DNA from: Megachile rotundata
Taxonomy: Eukaryota; Arthropoda; Insecta; Hymenoptera; Megachilidae
Direction: 5' to 3'
Assembly (NCBI RefSeq): GCF_050947335.1
Contig: NW_027473587.1
Location: 1 to 64,000 of the forward strand
Length of the DNA: 64,000 bases
Below, piece by piece: positions 59,595-64,000 of this stretch. Numbering within the stretch: position 1 is the first letter of the stretch; each line of letters begins with the position of its first letter. The notes beneath the pieces were generated by a model. That model was not told where the DNA came from, did not search any database, and worked only from the letters and a program-made list of their open reading frames with translations. The position numbers and the translations under genes are program-made.

Positions 59595-62084
59595 ACGACA
59601 TTTACTAAACTTATTACACTCACTATTATCAATCTAACTCATATTATTAGCCATATTATGCTTATATGATCGATAGAACGACAATTACTGTACTTATTAC
59701 TCTTATTATTATCAATCTAACTCATATTATTAGCCATATTATGCTTATATGATCGATAGAACGACAATTACTATACTCATTACTCTTATTATTATCAATC
59801 TAACTCATATTATTAGCTATATTATGCTTATATGATCGATAGAACGACATTTACTGAACTTATTACACTCACTATTATCAATGTAACTCATATTATTAAC
59901 CATATTATGCAGATATGATCGATAGAACGACAATTACTATACTCACTACTCTTATTATTATCAATGTAACTCATATTATTAACCATATTATGCAGATATG
60001 ATCGATAGAACGACAATTACTATACTCATTACTCTTATTATTATCAATCTAACTCATATTATTAACCATATTATGCAGATATGATTGATAGAACGACAAT
60101 TACTAGACGCATTACTCTTATTGTTATCAATCTAACTCATATTATTAGCCATATTATGCTTATATGATCGATAGAACGACAATTACTGTACTTATTACTC
60201 TTATTATTATCAATGTAACTCATATTATTAGCTATCTTATGCTTATATGATCGATAGAACGACATTTACTAAACTTATTACACTCACTGTTATCAATGTA
60301 ACTCATATTATTAACTATATTATGCAGATATGATCGATAGAACGACAATTACTGTACTTATTACTCTTATTATTATCAATGTAACTCATATTATTAGCTA
60401 TCTTATGCTTATATGATCGATAGAACGACATTTACTAAACTTATTACACTCACTGTTATCAATGTAACTCATATTATTAACCATATTATGCAGATATGAT
60501 CGATAGAACGACAATTACTATACTCATTACTCTTATTATTATCAATCTAACTCATATTATTAACCATATTATGCAGATATGATCGATAGAACGACAATTA
60601 CTAGACTCATTACTCTTATTATTATCAATCTAACTCATATTATTAGCCATATTATGCTTATATGATCGATAGAACGACAATTACTATACTCATTACTCTT
60701 ATTATTATCAATCTAACTCATATTATTAGCTATATTATGCTTATATGATCGATAGAACGACATTTACTAAACTTATTACACTCACTATTATCAATCTAAC
60801 TCATATTATTAGCCATATTATGCTTATATGATCGATAGAACGACAATTACTGTACTTATTACTCTTATTATTATCAATCTAACTCATATTATTAGCCATA
60901 TTATGCTTATATGATCGATAGAACGACAATTACTATACTCATTACTCTTATTATTATCAATCTAACTCATATTATTAGCTATATTATGCTTATATGATCG
61001 ATAGAACGACATTTACTAAACTTATTACACTCACTATTATCAATCTAACTCATATTATTAGCCATATTATGCTTATATGATCGATAGAACGACAATTACT
61101 GTACTTATTACTCTTATTATTATCAATCTAACTCATATTATTAGCCATATTATGCTTATATGATCGATAGAACGACAATTACTATACTCATTACTCTTAT
61201 TATTATCAATCTAACTCATATTATTAGCTATATTATGCTTATATGATCGATAGAACGACATTTACTAAACTTATTACACTCACTATTATCAATCTAACTC
61301 ATATTATTAGCCATATTATGCTTATATGATCGATAGAACGACAATTACTGTACTTATTACTCTTATTATTATCAATCTAACTCATATTATTAGCCATATT
61401 ATGCTTATATGATCGATAGGACGACAATTACTATACTCATTACTGTTATTATTATCAATCTAACTCATATTATTAGGCATATTATGCTTATATGATCGAT
61501 AGAACGATAATTACTATACATATTACTCTTATTATTATCAATCTAAATCATATTATTTGCCACATTGTGGTTATATGATCGATAGGACGACAATTACTAT
61601 ACTCATTACTGTTATTATTATCAATCTAACTCATATTATTAGCCATATTATGCTTAATTGATCGATAGAACGACAATTACTATACTTATTACTCTTATTA
61701 TTATCAATGTAACTCATATTATTAGCTATATTATGCTTATATGATCGATAGAACGACATTTACTAAACTTATTACACTCACTATTATCAATCTAACTCAT
61801 ATTATTAACCATATTATGCGGATATGATCGATAGAACGACAATTACTATACTCATTACTCTTATTATTATCAATCTAACTCATATTATTAGCCATGTTAT
61901 GGTTATATGACCGATAGAACGACAATTACTATACTTATTACTCTTATTATTATCAATCTAACTCATATTATTAGCCATATTATGCTTATATGATCGATAG
62001 AACGATAATTACTATACATATTACTCTTATTATTATCAATCTAACTCATATTATTAGCCATATTATGGTTATGTAATCGATAGG
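58765..62084. repeat. Domain II block, copy C (40 monomers)
   Basis: Monomers 709-733 match 490-514 at 219 units, and 741-748 match 525-532 at 216 units. Between them the trimer is present three times, against twice in copy A and once at most in copy B, and monomers 519-524 of copy A are missing. Private changes are atgattgatag (60085), gccatgttatgg (61893) and ctcattaatg (62101, just beyond the end). Confidence 0.8.
60674..61420. repeat. 249-bp trimer, three tandem copies
   Basis: Three monomer types alternate in order: ctcattactc with agctat; acatttactaaac with agccat; and tgtacttatt with agccat. Copies start at 60674, 60923 and 61172. Read side by side, they look identical except that the last base is g instead of a. 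Two copies of the same trimer lie at 42497-42994, where the second copy has a gatcgaaag ending before its last monomer. Confidence 0.88.
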
Positions 62085-62499
62085 ACGACAATTACTATAC
62101 TCATTAATGTTATTATTATCAATCTAACTCATATTATTAGCCATATTATGCTTATATGATCGATAGAACGACAATTACTGTAGTTATTACTCTTATTATT
62201 ATCAATCTAACTCATATTATTAGCCATATTATGCTAATATGCTCGATAGAACGACAATTACTATACTCATTACTCTTATTATTATCAATCTAACTCATAT
62301 TATTAGCCATATTATGCTTATATTGTCGATAGAACGACATTTACTAAACTTATTACACTCACTGTTATCACTCCAACTAGTATTATTAGCCATATTCTGC
62401 TTATATGATCGATAGGACGACAATTACTATACTCATTACTGTTATTATTATCAATCTAACTCATATTATTAGCCATATTATGCTTATATGATCGATAGG

Positions 62500-64000
62500 A
62501 CGACAATTACTATACTCATTACTGTTATTATTATCAATCTAACTCATATTATTAGCCATATTATGCTTATATGATCGATAGAACGACAATTACTATACTT
62601 ATTACTCTTATTATTATGAATGTAACTCATATTATTAGCCATATTATGCTTATATGATCGATAGAACGACAATTACTATACTCATTACTCTTATTATTAT
62701 CAATGTAACTCATATTATTAGCTATATTATGCTTATATGATCGATAGAACGACATTTACTGAACTTATTACACTCACTATTATCAATGTAACTCATATTA
62801 TTAACCATATTATGCAGATATGATCGATAGAACGACAATTACTATACTCACTACTCTTATTATTATCAATGTAACTCATATTATTAACCATATTATGCAG
62901 ATATGATCGATAGAACGACAATTACTATACTCATTACTCTTATTATTATCAATCTAACTCATATTATTAACCATATTATGCAGATATGATCGATAGAACG
63001 ACAATTACTAGACGCATTACTCTTATTGTTATCAATCTATCTCATATTATTAGCCATATTATGCTTATATGATCGATAGAACGACAATTACTATACTCAT
63101 TACTCTTATTATTATCAGTCTAACTCATATTATTAGCTATATTATGCTTATATGATCGATAGAACGACATTTACTAAACTTATTACACTCACTATTATCA
63201 ATCTAACTCATATTATTAGCCATATTATGCTTATATGATCGATAGAACGACAATTACTGTACTTATTACTCTTATTATTATCAATCTAACTCATATTATT
63301 AGCCATATTATGCTTATATGATCGATAGAACGACAATTACTGTAGTTATTACTCTTATTATTATCAATCTAACTCATATTATTAGCCATATTATGCTAAT
63401 ATGCTCGATAGGACGACAATTACTATACTCATTACTGTTATTATTATCAATCTAACTCATATTATTAGCCATATTATGCTTATATGATCGATAGGACGAC
63501 AATTACTATACTCATTACTGTTATTATTATCAATCTAACTCATATTATTAGCCATATTATGCTTATATGATCGATAGAACGATAATTACTATACATATTA
63601 CTCTTATTATTATCAATCTAACTCATATTATTAGCCATATTATGCTTATATGATCGATAGGACGACAATTACTATACTCATTACTGTTATTATTATCAAT
63701 CTAACTCATATTATTAGCTATATTATGCTTATATGATCGATAGAACGACAATTACTATACTTATTAATCTTATTATTATCAATCTAACTCATATTATTAG
63801 CCATATTATGCTTATATGATCGATAGAACGACAATTACTATACTTATTACACTCACTATTATCAATCTAACTCATATTATTAACCACATTATGCAGATAC
63901 GTTCGATAGAACGACAATAACTATACTCATTACTCTTATTATTATCTATCTAACTCATATTATTAGCCATATTATGCTTATATAATCGATAGAGCGACAA
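62500..64000. repeat. Second copy of 44157-45657, cut by the window end
   Basis: Monomers 754-772 follow 533-551 at 18,343 bp. The match is clear at both ends: tttactgaac and caatctatctc on the left; ttaatctta, the ccacattatgcagatacg/gttcg ending, ataactatac and tagagcgacaa on the right. Monomers 761-764 differ from 540-543 and look like 585-588. The correspondence is still intact at the last base, so the duplication continues beyond the window. Confidence 0.78.

Larger units (their letters stand above)
1..64000. repeat. 83-bp satellite DNA array filling the window
   Basis: Head-to-tail monomers of 83 bp run from the first to the last base, all in one orientation. Monomer starts checked across the window (for example 84, 9961, 20087, 30047, 40090, 50050 and 63994) are all of the form 83k+1, so there is no net length change in 771 complete monomers. 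The final 7 bases begin monomer 772. Both ends are cut inside the array, so its true length is unknown. No unique sequence longer than part of a monomer was seen. This organisation is characteristic of eukaryotic constitutive heterochromatin. The chromosomal location (centromere, pericentromere or subtelomere) cannot be read from the sequence, and I do not recognise the family. Confidence 0.98.

Noticed and set aside
60674..61420. Trimer of 249 bp as a coding repeat of 83 codons
   Set aside because: Although 249 is divisible by three, every frame meets stop codons in each monomer.
1..64000. Protein-coding genes or a tandem-repeat protein on either strand
   Set aside because: Each typical monomer has stops in all three phases on the + strand (positions 41, 54 and 73), and the frame shifts at each joint because 83 is not a multiple of 3. 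Open stretches in the consensus are limited to about 34 codons on + and fewer on -. One phase reads as leucine-rich because of TTA triplets, but it is broken by stops in every monomer.
1..64000. CRISPR array
   Set aside because: There are no constant repeats separated by unique spacers; the whole 83 bp recurs. No cas genes are present.
1..64000. Telomeric or plain microsatellite DNA
   Set aside because: The short ttattatta run is only 9-10 bases inside each monomer, and the regular unit is 83 bp. No telomere-type hexamer or heptamer repeats are seen.
1..64000. tRNA, rRNA or structured ncRNA genes
   Set aside because: There are no GC-containing stems or recognisable conserved loops; composition and repetition do not fit any RNA family I know.

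Overview
The whole window is one uninterrupted satellite DNA array. I find no gene, RNA gene, transposon, CRISPR array or unique spacer anywhere in it. The unit is an AT-rich monomer (about 25% G+C by my count of the consensus) of exactly 83 bp, always in the same orientation. Monomer n begins at 1+83(n-1). Some hundred places checked between the first and last base all fall on this grid, so the window holds 771 complete monomers plus 7 bases of a 772nd, with no net insertion or deletion in 64 kb. Uninterrupted head-to-tail satellite with nested higher-order repeats is typical of eukaryotic heterochromatin (centromeric, pericentromeric or subtelomeric). I do not recognise the monomer and cannot name the species.

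Monomers differ from each other by substitutions at a limited set of positions. These define a few dozen recurrent variants, and the variants follow one another in fixed orders, giving higher-order repeats (HORs) of 3, 13, 16, 18, 20, 22, 25, 27, 30, 31 and 42 monomers. Layout: 1-4897, 13/20-unit HOR; 4898-7055, mixed block; 7056-10126, 18-unit HOR twice (19 units the second time, one monomer doubled); 10127-11952, mixed; 11953-21663, 30- and 42-unit HORs; 21664-26062, 31-unit HOR, whose second copy runs into the next block; 25731-27430, a near-identical second copy of the first 1.7 kb; 27806-30295, second copy of the mixed block; 30296-33698, 16- and 25-unit repeats; 33699-35192, third copy of the 18-unit HOR; 35193-35773, transition.

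From about 35.7 kb to the end a different set of monomer variants takes over (domain II): 22-unit HOR at 36687-40338; a 3.3-3.8 kb block in three copies at 40339-44156, 50548-53950 and 58765-62084; 27-unit duplication at 46481-49883; 16-unit HOR at 54117-56772; 18-unit HOR at 56607-59594; a 249-bp trimer in three tandem copies at 60674-61420. The last 1.5 kb repeats 44157-45657 at a spacing of 18,343 bp.

The arrangement reads as a history of in-register unequal exchange and segmental duplication. Every exchange joins monomers at the same internal position, even where the joint lies inside a monomer, so chimeric monomers remain 83 bp long. Correspondences between distant blocks were made by eye from diagnostic variants, not by base-by-base alignment, so boundaries are good to about one monomer.
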